A stretch of 64,000 nucleotides of DNA. It comes from Aquibacillus kalidii. Its GTDB lineage: Bacteria; Bacillota; Bacilli; Bacillales; Amphibacillaceae. Shown here piece after piece: positions 34,238 through 43,282 of the stretch; the stretch's first letter is position 1; the number at the start of each line of letters is the position of its first letter. The stretch lies in NCBI RefSeq assembly GCF_014280935.1, contig NZ_JACLZI010000036.1, forward strand, positions 1 to 64,000, written 5' to 3'. The position numbers and the translations under genes are program-made. The notes beneath the pieces were generated by a model. The model ran no database searches. It was not told the DNA's origin and worked only from the letters and a program-made list of their open reading frames with translations.

Positions 34238-34714
34238 ATGTATGAAGAAACGATAGGGCTATCTATTAAATGTACTGGAATTGCAACTGTGTTGTTAAAA
34301 AAGATAGATAATGAATACAAAGTATTACTTTTAAAAAGAGCAACTTCGGTTTTAAGAGATGTTTGGTGTTACATCGGAGGCGGTATAGAGAGAGGCGAAA
34401 AAGCATGGGAAACATCGCTAAGGGAAGTGAAAGAAGAAACAGGGATAACAAAGGTAACTTTATATACTTCAAACAAGTTTGACCAAATCTATTCCCCGAA
34501 GGAAAACTATATATATCTTGCACCTGTATTTGTTGGATTTGTTGAAGAAAATCAAGTAGTAACATTAAATCATGAACATAGTAAATATAAATGGTTATCA
34601 TTTAAGGAAGCGATAGAAACTGTTTCATTGCCAGGTAATGATGAGGTCCTAACATTCATAGAAAAACATTTTGTAATGAGAAAACCACCTACGTATCTGA
34701 GGGTTGAAGTTTAA
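34238..34714 (+). CDS. NUDIX hydrolase
   Basis: 158 residues. A canonical NUDIX box: GGGIERGEKAWETSLREVKEETGI. It begins MYEETIGLSIKCTGIATVLL, typical for MutT-like enzymes. The substrate is unknown. It lies just upstream of a histidine phosphatase, mirroring the phosphatase-NUDIX pair at 23783-24926. Confidence 0.88.
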   Translation: MYEETIGLSIKCTGIATVLLKKIDNEYKVLLLKRATSVLRDVWCYIGGGIERGEKAWETSLREVKEETGITKVTLYTSNKFDQIYSPKENYIYLAPVFVGFVEENQVVTLNHEHSKYKWLSFKEAIETVSLPGNDEVLTFIEKHFVMRKPPTYLRVEV

Positions 34715-34799
34715 TTAATTGGTAATTATTTGTCAATAAAGTCTTCTTATATCACAAAAAATTATGAATTAATTTTAATATATTTAAGGGAGAGGACTA

Positions 34800-35390
34800 A
34801 TGAAAACTTTTATTTATATGGTCAGACATGGCGACTCACCAAAAGAAGGAAACGAGAGGACAAGAGGTTTAACTGAAAAAGGAAAAAAAGATGCCGAACG
34901 TGTTTCAAACCTGCTTAAAACTGAAGGTATTCATCTTGTCTTCTCAAGTCCATATACTCGTTCCATCTTAACAGTACAACAATTAACTGATGAAATAGGC
35001 CGGGACGTTATAGTTGAGGAAGATTTAAAAGAGAGAGTGTTTTCTAATCAAGACAAGCGAATATCTGATAAGGAATTAATTCCCCTAATAAATAAATCAT
35101 ATTTAGATCCAAGCTTCTCCATTTATGGAGGAGAGTCAAATAACGATTGCCAAAATAGAGCTGTAAAAGTATTGAATGGTATATTGGATGCTTATAAAGG
35201 TAAAAAAATAGTTATAGGGACCCATGGGGCAGTTATGTCATTGATGATGGGCCATTATGATGAAAATTATGCTCTGGACTTTTTATACAGTACCTCCAAA
35301 CCGGATATTTACAGAATGGAATTTAGTGAGCAGAAATTGATTAAGGTTGAAAGACTATGGGGTTCATCTTCAAACAGTATACTAGGATAA
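34800..35390 (+). CDS. Histidine phosphatase family protein
   Basis: 196 residues with GGGAGAGG before the ATG. Catalytic RHG motif in YMVRHGDSP, second Arg in SSPYTRSI, and GTHGAVM late in the chain. Closely related to the protein at 23783-24367, sharing STSKPDIYR and KVERLWGS near the C-terminus. A phosphomonoesterase of unknown substrate; the nearby NUDIX gene suggests joint nucleotide turnover. Confidence 0.85.
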   Translation: MKTFIYMVRHGDSPKEGNERTRGLTEKGKKDAERVSNLLKTEGIHLVFSSPYTRSILTVQQLTDEIGRDVIVEEDLKERVFSNQDKRISDKELIPLINKSYLDPSFSIYGGESNNDCQNRAVKVLNGILDAYKGKKIVIGTHGAVMSLMMGHYDENYALDFLYSTSKPDIYRMEFSEQKLIKVERLWGSSSNSILG

Positions 35391-35440
35391 TGATGAGGGT
35401 TAATTGGAAATGTAATGGAGATTGATGAGGAGATTATACC

Positions 35441-35824
35441 ATGAAAAAGATATTGGGTATTGTTTTGTTGAGTGCCACTTTGCTTTTTATAATTCTATAC
35501 TTCGCAATCGGTATAGATATAAAGTATGAGGAATTGGCGATGGAAGATGCACCTGCATCAATCCAGGATGCTATACAAGAGAACGAGGATAAGTTTACTT
35601 TCTTGTTAGAGAAGGGCAGTACATATATTTACTATAAAAGTAACCATAAGGTCAACGAATATATCTCTACTGATTTAAAACTGAAATGGAAAGGTGGCAA
35701 TTATGTGGCGACTGGCACAATTTCTAATGCAGTAAATGATAAGAGTGTGAATTACGATAAATTGATTAAATTAGACAAAGTATTAGATGAACAGGTTTTA
35801 TTAAGAGTAAAGGATCAGCGTTAG
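35441..35824 (+). CDS. Exported hypothetical protein
   Basis: 127 residues, with GAGGAG before the ATG. An N-terminal hydrophobic segment (about 5-24) acts as signal peptide or anchor without a lipobox. The rest is a soluble alpha/beta domain ending LDEQVLLRVKDQR. No known family. Confidence 0.55.
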   Translation: MKKILGIVLLSATLLFIILYFAIGIDIKYEELAMEDAPASIQDAIQENEDKFTFLLEKGSTYIYYKSNHKVNEYISTDLKLKWKGGNYVATGTISNAVNDKSVNYDKLIKLDKVLDEQVLLRVKDQR

Positions 35825-36018
35825 TGCTCTATAATAAATGATGGGAAAGAATATTTAGTGTTCGATGATGTAGGGGGTTAGAAATGGCGTATCATCATTA
35901 TTTTATCTCGACGATTGAATTGATTCCTAAACGTTAGTGGAGAGTTTTTTTAAACGGTGCTAAAAAAGTCTGAATAACAAAGTTCATGTTGCAATCTCCA
36001 AAATAAGTCTATAAAAGA

Positions 36019-36043
36019 AACGCCCAACGTGCTGATGGGCGTT
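36019..36043 (-). terminator. Terminator of the CBO0543-family gene
   Basis: Stem AACGCCCA/TGGGCGTT. On the minus strand it is followed by TCTTTTATAG. It lies directly after the stop of the leftward gene. Confidence 0.65.
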
Positions 36044-36048
36044 CAATC

Positions 36049-36624
36049 CTAGTTTCTTTCCATTTTGCGAGCTTTTAACATTATTGCTCTAAGTATAAAT
36101 CCAATCAAAATGTATAAAGGGAAGGAATAGATGTACTCCCAATGATAAATTTTATAAATATCTAACCATACAGTCAAAGGTTCTAAGATAAATGAGAAAG
36201 TAAAGGAGGCGATTACGACAGATACTAGGTAGGATCTCCAAGTACTAAAGTATTGGTAAATAATCATATAAGTGATAGGTAGATGAATTTTGTGAATTTC
36301 CGCAATCGGTGGAAGTATCGGAATTACTCGGTCAGGATAAGACCATAAAACTAAAGCTACCCCGATGGAATCTAAGATAAAGGTGGTTGTACCAACTAGG
36401 AGACCAAAAGCAGCTATCTCAATAATTCTCTTCTTATCTAATACGATTATCCATACAACGAAAACTACAATCGAGGAAATGGCAAGTAACCACCAATTGA
36501 ACGTAAAAACTGTTTCAGAAAACCAATAATCGATTTGCAGATCTCTTATTTCTCTTCTTAAACCTACAACTTCACCCCAACTTATATGTAATGCTCCTGT
36601 GTTAAATGGTGTAAATATTTTCAT
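36049..36624 (-). CDS. CBO0543-family membrane protein
   Basis: About 191 residues from the ATG at 36624 (GGGGTGTG upstream; 14 extra codons upstream have no site). Five or six hydrophobic segments and the family-like stretch WSYPDRVIPILPPIAEIHKIHLPITYMIIYQ with the WRSYL motif. Members are of unknown function and common in Bacillaceae. Leftward, between a rightward exported protein and the siderophore operon. Confidence 0.7.
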   Translation of the reverse strand: MKIFTPFNTGALHISWGEVVGLRREIRDLQIDYWFSETVFTFNWWLLAISSIVVFVVWIIVLDKKRIIEIAAFGLLVGTTTFILDSIGVALVLWSYPDRVIPILPPIAEIHKIHLPITYMIIYQYFSTWRSYLVSVVIASFTFSFILEPLTVWLDIYKIYHWEYIYSFPLYILIGFILRAIMLKARKMERN

Positions 36625-36859
36625 TAATGCACACCCCAAAATAGAAGTCCTATCATACGTTATCATGGACTATTATTACGTATCTATACTTCAATCAAAA
36701 AATGGTGTATTCAAATTTTTTTCAATCTTAATACCGTACTATTGAAGAATTGGAATAGAAGGTAATGGAAACTTCTTAAATGAGACAGATCCTTTTTGAA
36801 AAACAGATTTATTCTATCCGCATAAAAACTAACATTATAGAAAGATTCCCGTGATGATA

Positions 36860-36915
36860 TTGACAATCATTCTCATTTAAGTTAACTTTAACTACGGAGA
36901 TGATAATCATTATCA
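36860..36915 (+). promoter_or_regulatory. Tandem Fur boxes and promoter of the siderophore operon
   Basis: TGATAATCATTATCA at 36901-36915 is a perfect 7-1-7 Fur box. TGACAATCATTCTCA at 36861-36875 matches it at 13 of 15 positions and overlaps a TTGACA -35 (36860). Iron-loaded Fur would cover both the -35 and the start region, repressing the operon when iron is sufficient. Confidence 0.88.
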
Positions 36916-36933
36916 ATTATAGGAGGAGTCATA

Positions 36934-37929
36934 TTGCAAAATTATGTAACTAAACGGGGAATATTCTTACTAATCTTACTTACTACTATACTTATCGTTA
37001 GCGCTTGCGGTAACAAAGAAGATTCATCAGAAAATACTTCTAATTCTAGTGATAAAGAAGAAGCCTCATCTGAAGAATCAAATTCACGGGTGATCGAACA
37101 TGCTATGGGATCTACGACAATTGAAGGAACACCAAAAAGAATTGTTACGCTTTATCAAGGGGCGACGGATGCAGCCACTTTACTTGACGTAAAGCCAACT
37201 GGAATCGTTGAGTCTTGGGTGGAAAAGCCCATTTATGAATACCTACGTAGCGATTTAGAAGGAACAAAAATTGTAGGCGAAGAAACACAGCCAAATTTAG
37301 AAGAAATTGCTGCGTTAAACCCTGACGTGATTTTTGCTTCCAAAACTCGTCATGAGGAAATATATGAAAAATTAAAGCAAATAGCCCCTACAGTGGCGAT
37401 AGAGGAACTGTTCGATTACAAGGGGACAGTTGAATTAATGGGAGAAACATTGAATAAGCAGGAAAAGGCTGATACTATCATAGCTGATTGGAATAATAGA
37501 ATCCAAGACTTCCAGGATAAAGCTGCAGAGAAGTTAGGAGAGGATTGGCCAAAAAACGTTTCTTTAATAAATTTCCGTAGTGACCACGCGCGCATTTATT
37601 TTGATAGTTTTGCCGGAACCATTTTAAGAGAAGCAGGATTTAGTCGTCCGGAAAATCAGCAAGAAGATGTGTGGGGGATAAAGCTAACGGATAAAGAAAG
37701 TATAACGGAAATGAACGCAGATGTATTTTATATCTTCATGAGTGATGAACCTGCTGTTAAAGAAACTTACGAAGATTGGACAAGCCATCCTTTATGGAAA
37801 AATCTTGATGCTGTTAAAAATGATCAGGTATACATGGTTGATGAGGTTACCTGGAACATGGGTGGAGGAATCCGCGCAGCTAACCTGATGTTAGACGATT
37901 TATACGATCGTTTTGATTTAGAGAAATAA
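36934..37929 (+). CDS. Iron-siderophore ABC transporter substrate-binding lipoprotein
   Basis: 331 residues with a TTG start after AGGAGGAGTCATA. Lipobox VSACG, a serine/glutamate-rich linker, then a type III (FhuD/FecB) binding fold: RIVTLYQGATDAATLLDVKPTGI, NLEEIAALNPDVIFASKTRH, PTVAIEELF. Closest in kind to B. subtilis YfiY (schizokinen/arthrobactin uptake). It binds ferric hydroxamate outside the cell. The first gene under the Fur boxes. Confidence 0.92.
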   Translation: MQNYVTKRGIFLLILLTTILIVSACGNKEDSSENTSNSSDKEEASSEESNSRVIEHAMGSTTIEGTPKRIVTLYQGATDAATLLDVKPTGIVESWVEKPIYEYLRSDLEGTKIVGEETQPNLEEIAALNPDVIFASKTRHEEIYEKLKQIAPTVAIEELFDYKGTVELMGETLNKQEKADTIIADWNNRIQDFQDKAAEKLGEDWPKNVSLINFRSDHARIYFDSFAGTILREAGFSRPENQQEDVWGIKLTDKESITEMNADVFYIFMSDEPAVKETYEDWTSHPLWKNLDAVKNDQVYMVDEVTWNMGGGIRAANLMLDDLYDRFDLEK

Positions 37930-37934
37930 AAAAA

Positions 37935-37961
37935 CAAAGATAGGAGATTCTCCTATCTTTG
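37935..37961 (+). terminator. Stem-loop between binding protein and permease genes
   Basis: Perfect 11-base stem CAAAGATAGGA/TCCTATCTTTG with a 5-base loop and no T-run after it. It probably acts as an attenuator or mRNA-stabilising hairpin that gives more binding protein than permease. Confidence 0.5.
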
Positions 37962-37981
37962 TCCATATGGAGAGAAGTGAC

Positions 37982-38998
37982 ATGCTACTATTTAATACTA
38001 AGCCATACGCTAGATGGATTACTCTAGCAGTATCTTTATTGTTGTTAGTGATAGTTGGGATCGCAAGTCTTTCCCTTGGAAAAATGTCAATTCCATTCAC
38101 GGAGACTGTGGAAGCTTTGTTCCAATATGATCCATCGAATACGAATCATATTATTGTTCGGACATCTAGATTAACAAGAACGTTGATTGCCATTACAATT
38201 GGAGCAAGTTTATCTATCGCTGGCACGCTGATGCAAGCTTTGACTCGAAACCCTATGGCTGCACCAGATATCTTCGGTGTTAACGCGGGTGCCCTCTTTT
38301 TTATTGTCTTTTCCTCAACCTTTCTATCTGTTGAATCACTAACAAGTTATATGTGGATTGGATTTCTAGGTGCGCTAGTTGCAGGAGTAATCGTATATTT
38401 TCTTGGTTCTCTTCGTGAAAGTGGTCTTTTACCGACTCGGCTAATTCTTGCCGGTGCTGCAATTAGTGCCCTTTTTGTTTCCTTTACGCAAGGCATGTTG
38501 GTGTTGGACGAGCAAAAAATGCAAAGTGTATTATTCTGGCTTGCAGGGTCTGTAGCTGGAAGAGATATGGAAACGCTTCTTCCTGTCCTTCCTTTTATTA
38601 TTATAGGTCTACTCCTTGCATTATCTATGGGAAAGAACTTGAACATTTTAATGTCAGGTGAGGACGTAGCGAAAAGCTTAGGACAAAACACTTTTATGAT
38701 AAAAGTGTTGGCTGGATTTATTATTGTGTTTCTGGCAGGAGGATCTGTTGCGATTGCTGGTTCTATTGGTTTCATTGGATTGGTAGTTCCTAATATCGTG
38801 AAAGGACTTGCTGGACCTAATTATCAATGGGTCATACCGTTAAGTGGGATAATGGGTGCAGTATTGCTTTTGTTGTCCGATGTAGTTGCAAGATTAATTA
38901 TTGCCCCTTCTGAAATGCCGATAGGAGTAATGACGGCTTTCATCGGCACACCGTTCTTTATCTATATCGCTAGAAAAGGAGTGCTTAAAAATGACTAA
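37982..38998 (+). CDS. FecCD-family siderophore ABC transporter permease
   Basis: About 338 residues from the ATG at 37982 (GGAGAG upstream). FecCD/BtuC-type permease with around nine or ten helices. Motifs include RTLIAITIGASLSIAGTLMQALTRNPMAAPDIFGVNAGA and the cytoplasmic contact GSIGFIGLVVPNIVKGLAG. Corresponds to YfiZ in B. subtilis. Overlaps the next permease by 8 bases. Confidence 0.92.
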   Translation: MLLFNTKPYARWITLAVSLLLLVIVGIASLSLGKMSIPFTETVEALFQYDPSNTNHIIVRTSRLTRTLIAITIGASLSIAGTLMQALTRNPMAAPDIFGVNAGALFFIVFSSTFLSVESLTSYMWIGFLGALVAGVIVYFLGSLRESGLLPTRLILAGAAISALFVSFTQGMLVLDEQKMQSVLFWLAGSVAGRDMETLLPVLPFIIIGLLLALSMGKNLNILMSGEDVAKSLGQNTFMIKVLAGFIIVFLAGGSVAIAGSIGFIGLVVPNIVKGLAGPNYQWVIPLSGIMGAVLLLLSDVVARLIIAPSEMPIGVMTAFIGTPFFIYIARKGVLKND

Positions 38999-40031
38999 AT
39001 ATATTTCCTATAGAACTAAGTCGGATTCCTTTTCCATACAAATTCACATGCGTTCCATTATGATGATTTTACTTTTATTACTAGTTCTCCTATTTATATT
39101 TGTCATCAGTATGTCTGCAGGCAGTAGTTATATTCCTATTCAAGTAGTTTTGGAAGAATTATTTGCTACAAGTGACCAGGCTTTTGTATTAAATGAACTC
39201 CGCTTACCCCGAATATTGATGGCAGGAATTGTTGGGGCTGGTCTTGGTGTTTCAGGGTTAATACTACAAGGAATGATTCGCAATCCACTAGGTTCTCCTG
39301 ATATTGTAGGTGTTACTGGAGGAGCATCAGTTGGTACTGTCTTATTTATAGTATTTTTACTAGGAGAAGTCAGCGTTCAGTGGTTACCACTTTCCTCTAT
39401 TACGGGTGCTGCAATTATCACGTTCATTATTTATTTACTTTCTTGGAAAAACGGTGTGACACCTATTCGGCTAATTTTAGTAGGGATTGGAATCTCTGCA
39501 CTGACAAATGCTATCGTCACGATGTTCATGGTTTCTAGTGAAGCTGCTGTAGCTTCCAAGGTCTATCTATGGATGACAGGTAGCTTATATGGTGCTAATT
39601 GGCAGGAAGTGATGATTATATCTCCTATTATTTTGTTGCTAATCTTTGCTTCTTTGTTCTTCACTAGTGTGGTGGATGTGAAGCAACTAGGTGATGATGT
39701 TGCATCAGGCTTAGGTGTCAGAGTTCAGTTTTTTCGTACGCTGCTACTAGCTATAAGTGTAGGCCTTGCGGGAACGGCTGTTTCATTTGCGGGAGGCATT
39801 GCATTTGTTGGATTGATTGCTCCACATATTGCAAGACTTATGCTCCATCGTTCCTTTGGCATTCTAGTCATAGGTTCTGCTTTAATGGGGGCAATTATTG
39901 TGATGGTTGCGGATATCATCGCTAGAACAGCATTTTTACCGTCAGATATCCCTGCCGGAGTATTTACTGCCGGCATTGGGGCGCCCTTTTTCATTTATCT
40001 ACTTTACCGAAGTAAGGGGGAAATCAATTAA
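38991..40031 (+). CDS. FecCD-family siderophore ABC transporter permease
   Basis: 346 residues. The partner permease, with RLPRILMAGIVGAGLGVSGLILQGMIRNPLGSPDIVGV and FAGGIAFVGLIAPHIARLM. Corresponds to YfhA. Its start lies in the end of the previous gene and its stop overlaps the next start (TAATG). No ATPase gene is in the operon, so a shared ATPase such as a YusV homologue elsewhere must energise it. Confidence 0.92.
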   Translation: MTKYISYRTKSDSFSIQIHMRSIMMILLLLLVLLFIFVISMSAGSSYIPIQVVLEELFATSDQAFVLNELRLPRILMAGIVGAGLGVSGLILQGMIRNPLGSPDIVGVTGGASVGTVLFIVFLLGEVSVQWLPLSSITGAAIITFIIYLLSWKNGVTPIRLILVGIGISALTNAIVTMFMVSSEAAVASKVYLWMTGSLYGANWQEVMIISPIILLLIFASLFFTSVVDVKQLGDDVASGLGVRVQFFRTLLLAISVGLAGTAVSFAGGIAFVGLIAPHIARLMLHRSFGILVIGSALMGAIIVMVADIIARTAFLPSDIPAGVFTAGIGAPFFIYLLYRSKGEIN

Positions 40032-40654
40032 TGTTAGCTAGTGTTGACCTTCTTGAACGAGAAAAATGTAGAGAGTTTTTGGAGTTCCAAAAAGACCGAA
40101 TTAAAGCTCCCAACTTAAAGGTAGCTGCTTCTATGGTTATGAAACGGTATGCGAAGGACTATCTAGATTATACTCTACCCTCTATATTGAGTGATTCTGA
40201 GGTAAAGGTTATTCCAATAACTGCTATTAACTTAAGCGAAAATCTAAAATTTACTGTTAATCATACAATGTCCTTTTATGTTCGTAAACAGTCTGAAGGC
40301 TGGAAACAACTCTTTGCAGGACATTTAACTAAGATAATAATGAGTCTACATAATACAACCAATCTTCCTCTAATTATTTTATGGGAAAACATTGCTGTAC
40401 GAATTAATTCATTTTTTAGAAAAGCATTAGATCATAACCCTGGGCAAACAGACATGATTAATACTCGTTTTAAAGAGCTTCACGAACTAGATGGAAGTTA
40501 TTTTGATCAAAATTCACATCCTATGAAAAACTATTTAACCCCGGTTGAGTCCATTGGTCAGCAGAAAATTAGAAGTACCTGTTGCTATTTTCATAAGTTG
40601 AAAAAAGATAAAGAGCTCCCATATTGTTTAGTTTGTCCATTAACAAATAAGTGA
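40031..40654 (+). CDS. FhuF-like siderophore-iron reductase
   Basis: 207 residues. The C-terminal cysteines C184-C185 and C199-x-x-C202 (CCYFHKL and YCLVCPL) match the [2Fe-2S]-binding pattern of FhuF-type ferric reductases, with the CC-C spacing slightly longer than in E. coli FhuF. It would reduce imported ferric siderophore in the cytoplasm to release iron. Translationally coupled to the permease and last in the Fur-controlled operon. Confidence 0.85.
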   Translation: MLASVDLLEREKCREFLEFQKDRIKAPNLKVAASMVMKRYAKDYLDYTLPSILSDSEVKVIPITAINLSENLKFTVNHTMSFYVRKQSEGWKQLFAGHLTKIIMSLHNTTNLPLIILWENIAVRINSFFRKALDHNPGQTDMINTRFKELHELDGSYFDQNSHPMKNYLTPVESIGQQKIRSTCCYFHKLKKDKELPYCLVCPLTNK

Positions 40655-40666
40655 AGATGTATAGCT

Positions 40667-40723
40667 ATTGCTTTAAATAAAAACCGAATCCATTTAATGG
40701 GTTCGGTTTTTATTTAAAGCAAT
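40667..40723. terminator. Long terminator of the siderophore operon
   Basis: A near-perfect palindrome: ATTGCTTTAAATAAAAACCGAA pairs over 22 bases with the matching right arm, loop around CATTTAAT. T-rich on both arms. It ends the operon and can stop transcription from either side. Confidence 0.85.
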
Positions 40724-40756
40724 AATGGCCCCTTATTTTTTTATAGTTAATAACTA

Positions 40757-40780
40757 AATTGGATAATTATGTTAAAATAA
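40757..40780 (+). promoter_or_regulatory. Recurrent TATGTTAAAAT-type promoter module
   Basis: AATTGGATAATTATGTTAAA then ATAA. Extended -10 TATG-T-TAAAAT, about 80 bases before the lipoprotein gene. Confidence 0.5.
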
Positions 40781-40861
40781 AGAATGCATCTTAATTAATT
40801 TATTCGATTTATTCGATGAACTAACAGATTCTTTATTTGTTTTTATTAGAGGAGGAAATAT

Positions 40862-41281
40862 GTGGTCAAGCGAAAGAAAGTATTATTTATATTTATTGGT
40901 CTTTTAATATTAATGGGGTGTCAACCAGGCTCTAGTCATGATCAAGGTAATAATGAATTAGTTAGTTATGAATACCTACCTTTGGATAAAACATATTCTA
41001 AAACAATTAATGATTGGTTAACTAAAGCAAAGAATAGTAGTGGCCAAGATTTTCATTCACTTAGTTTAGATAATGGAGAAGAATATGTTTATGGAAAGGG
41101 ATATAATATGGCAAAGGTTTCCTTTACCTCGGAAAATTTCGAAGGGAAAATAGAAAGTAATTTAAAAGCGACAATGTTTAAGGGTGAAAGTAAGGAAGAG
41201 GTGCTAATAAAAATCACATACAATACCGAATTTTGTTGTGATGGAGTTACAATAGATGTAACAGACGAAGAATCCAACTAA
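40862..41281 (+). CDS. Putative lipoprotein, unknown function
   Basis: 139 residues; GTG start after GAGGAGGAAATAT. Signal peptide with lipobox ILMGCQ. The mature domain is hydrophilic with two adjacent cysteines (NTEFCCDGVTIDV) near the C-terminus. No family recognised. Downstream of one of the recurrent promoters. Confidence 0.65.
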   Translation: MVKRKKVLFIFIGLLILMGCQPGSSHDQGNNELVSYEYLPLDKTYSKTINDWLTKAKNSSGQDFHSLSLDNGEEYVYGKGYNMAKVSFTSENFEGKIESNLKATMFKGESKEEVLIKITYNTEFCCDGVTIDVTDEESN

Positions 41282-41384
41282 TATTATTTTGAAGCCATTG
41301 ATACAAGGTATTTCAATAAGAAAGCTTTAGTCAACACGAGTATAAATAAGCTCCAATATTGATAATGACAAGAGGTGTTGAAGT

Positions 41385-41732
41385 ATGAGGAAATATAAGG
41401 AATTTAGATTGAATATCAAGCCATTAGAAGCGGCTGTTAAGTTAGCATCTGATGAACAATTAAAGGCATATATCGCTCATAGTGATTATAAGGAAAGTGG
41501 AGAAGATGATAAGCAAATTAGCATTATTGTACTAGAGAAATTTTTCTTTAGAAATGGTAGCTCAGCGTCATTAACTATAACCATTGACAATTTTGGTGGA
41601 GAGACAGTGATGAAATGTGTTTCGACCGGTAATGGGGAAGGCATCTTGGATATAGGTTGGGGAGCTGGTACTAGTTTTATAAAGTCTGCTAGCCAAGCCT
41701 TAGATGAACATATAGTAGCAGTTGGTCCATGA
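41385..41732 (+). CDS. DUF6054 family protein
   Basis: 115 residues; GAGGTG lies before the ATG. A small soluble alpha/beta protein with SSASLTITIDNFGGETVMKCVSTG and a C-terminal WGAGTSFIKSASQALDE, as in DUF6054 (family assigned from memory). Function unknown. Monocistronic. Confidence 0.6.
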   Translation: MRKYKEFRLNIKPLEAAVKLASDEQLKAYIAHSDYKESGEDDKQISIIVLEKFFFRNGSSASLTITIDNFGGETVMKCVSTGNGEGILDIGWGAGTSFIKSASQALDEHIVAVGP

Positions 41733-41898
41733 AGCTGGATGTTTGCTAAAACAGGTAACTTTTCTTGAAAAAATATCTTACTAGATTTATGTAGTGAGAC
41801 GATTGATAAAAATTATAAGTAACACTTATTATTATTATAGTGTTAAAAGCCCAATTAGTTGTTTTATACGTGAGCCCATATAGTTTGGAGGGGATAAC

Positions 41899-42450
41899 TT
41901 GAATAAATGGAAAACGGTAGATTCAGAATATCTGTTTAAAACAGCATTCGGTAATTTGAGAAAGGATAAATGCCTGCTTCCCAACGGAAATATTATTGAT
42001 GATTATTATGTCAATGAGTACTCCGTGTGGGTAAATGCCGTTGTTCTTACTAGAGATAATAAAATCGTTCTGGTTGAGCAATATCGACACGCAGGAGAAG
42101 ACTTTTATTTAGAAATTCCTGCTGGGAAAATAGAAGAAAATGAGTCATATGTGGAAGGTGTTTTAAGAGAAGTAAAAGAAGAAACAGGATTTACTTCTAA
42201 GGTGAAACCTGTTAAGCTAGGCGAATTTATGGTCAATCCTGCTACTCAGAACAATAAGGTGATAACCTATTTATTATTAGATGCTTATCTAGCGTTTGAA
42301 CAAGAATTGGATCCAAATGAAGAGATTAAAGTTAGGTTATTTAACTTTGACGACTTTGGAAACTTAATAAAATCAAATGAAATTAAAACACAACTGTTTA
42401 CTGCTAACGGTTATTTTATGGCAAAAGATTATCTTAATAATAACTCATAA
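41899..42450 (+). CDS. NUDIX hydrolase, ADP-ribose pyrophosphatase-like
   Basis: 183 residues with GGAGGGGAT before a TTG start. Box GKIEENESYVEGVLREVKEETGF. The preceding VLVEQYRHAGEDFYLEIPAG is typical of ADP-sugar pyrophosphatases (NudF type), which cut ADP-ribose to AMP and ribose 5-phosphate. The stop lies 11 bases before a frameshifted acetyltransferase gene. Confidence 0.88.
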   Translation: MNKWKTVDSEYLFKTAFGNLRKDKCLLPNGNIIDDYYVNEYSVWVNAVVLTRDNKIVLVEQYRHAGEDFYLEIPAGKIEENESYVEGVLREVKEETGFTSKVKPVKLGEFMVNPATQNNKVITYLLLDAYLAFEQELDPNEEIKVRLFNFDDFGNLIKSNEIKTQLFTANGYFMAKDYLNNNS

Positions 42451-42460
42451 GGTGGATTTT

Positions 42461-43002
42461 ATGATAGAAATTAGACTTGCTAGTATAGAAGATGCTGAGG
42501 CATTAGCCTTAATAAAACATGAAATAGTAACATCTACTGACTTTTACCTTCGAACACCACAAGATCCAAGAGAAACTACAGAGGACTATAAAAGAAAAAT
42601 TATCCAAAAACAGCAAAATGATGGTCTAACTATTGTCGCAGTAGAAAATATAGACAATACCAAGATAGTTGGTTTTCTCTCCTTTTCAAGGCCTACATAT
42701 CAGCGGATAAATCATACAGGTTCATTTGGTATGGGGATTAAGAACAGTTCAGAAACAAAAGAATTGGAACAAAGTTGTTGTCATACTTTGTAAATTGGGC
42801 AAAAGAGCAACAAGGACTAGAAAAAATTTGTCTAGAAGTATTTTCAAATAACACTTTGGGTATACACCTTTACAAGCGCTTTGGGTTTAGAGAAGAAGGA
42901 AAGCAAATTAACCAAATTAGGCTTAAAGATGGATCCCATGCAGATGTAGTGTTCATGTCACTATTTCTAAAAGAACTAGATGGACAAGAACTATCCTACT
43001 AA
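42461..43002 (+). pseudogene. GNAT N-acetyltransferase, frameshifted
   Basis: The ATG at 42461 after GGTGG opens MIEIRLASIEDAEALALIKHE and reads through GFLSFSRPTYQRINHTGSFGMGIK. The frame then changes near 42740 and ends in a spurious tail. The next frame continues EQFRNKRIGTKLLSYFVNWAKEQQG, then LEVFSNNTLGIHLYKRFGF, restoring the acetyl-CoA loop and the GNAT C-terminus. One A missing from a short A run (ATTAAGAACAG) explains it. Either a true pseudogene or a sequencing error. Confidence 0.8.
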
Positions 43003-43282
43003 AAAGATAAAAAAAAGCCATGCTTTTCATGAATAGAGAGCTTTAGCCGGGGTTCTAACTTAATTTGAGAATAAATTTTAAACATCATAAGAACGTACGT
43101 TTCACTGACAAGAAGTTAAATACTAATTTTAAGAATAGTTAATATTGCCGGTTTACATATTCCTGAAAAATCTCTGTCCTAATAAGAGCAATAAATCGCC
43201 CGCTTTTTACAAATCAAAAAAGCTTTCGAATGTTGAAGTTGACTAGTTAAAGATTTTCACTTTATTTAGAAAGGATGATTTA

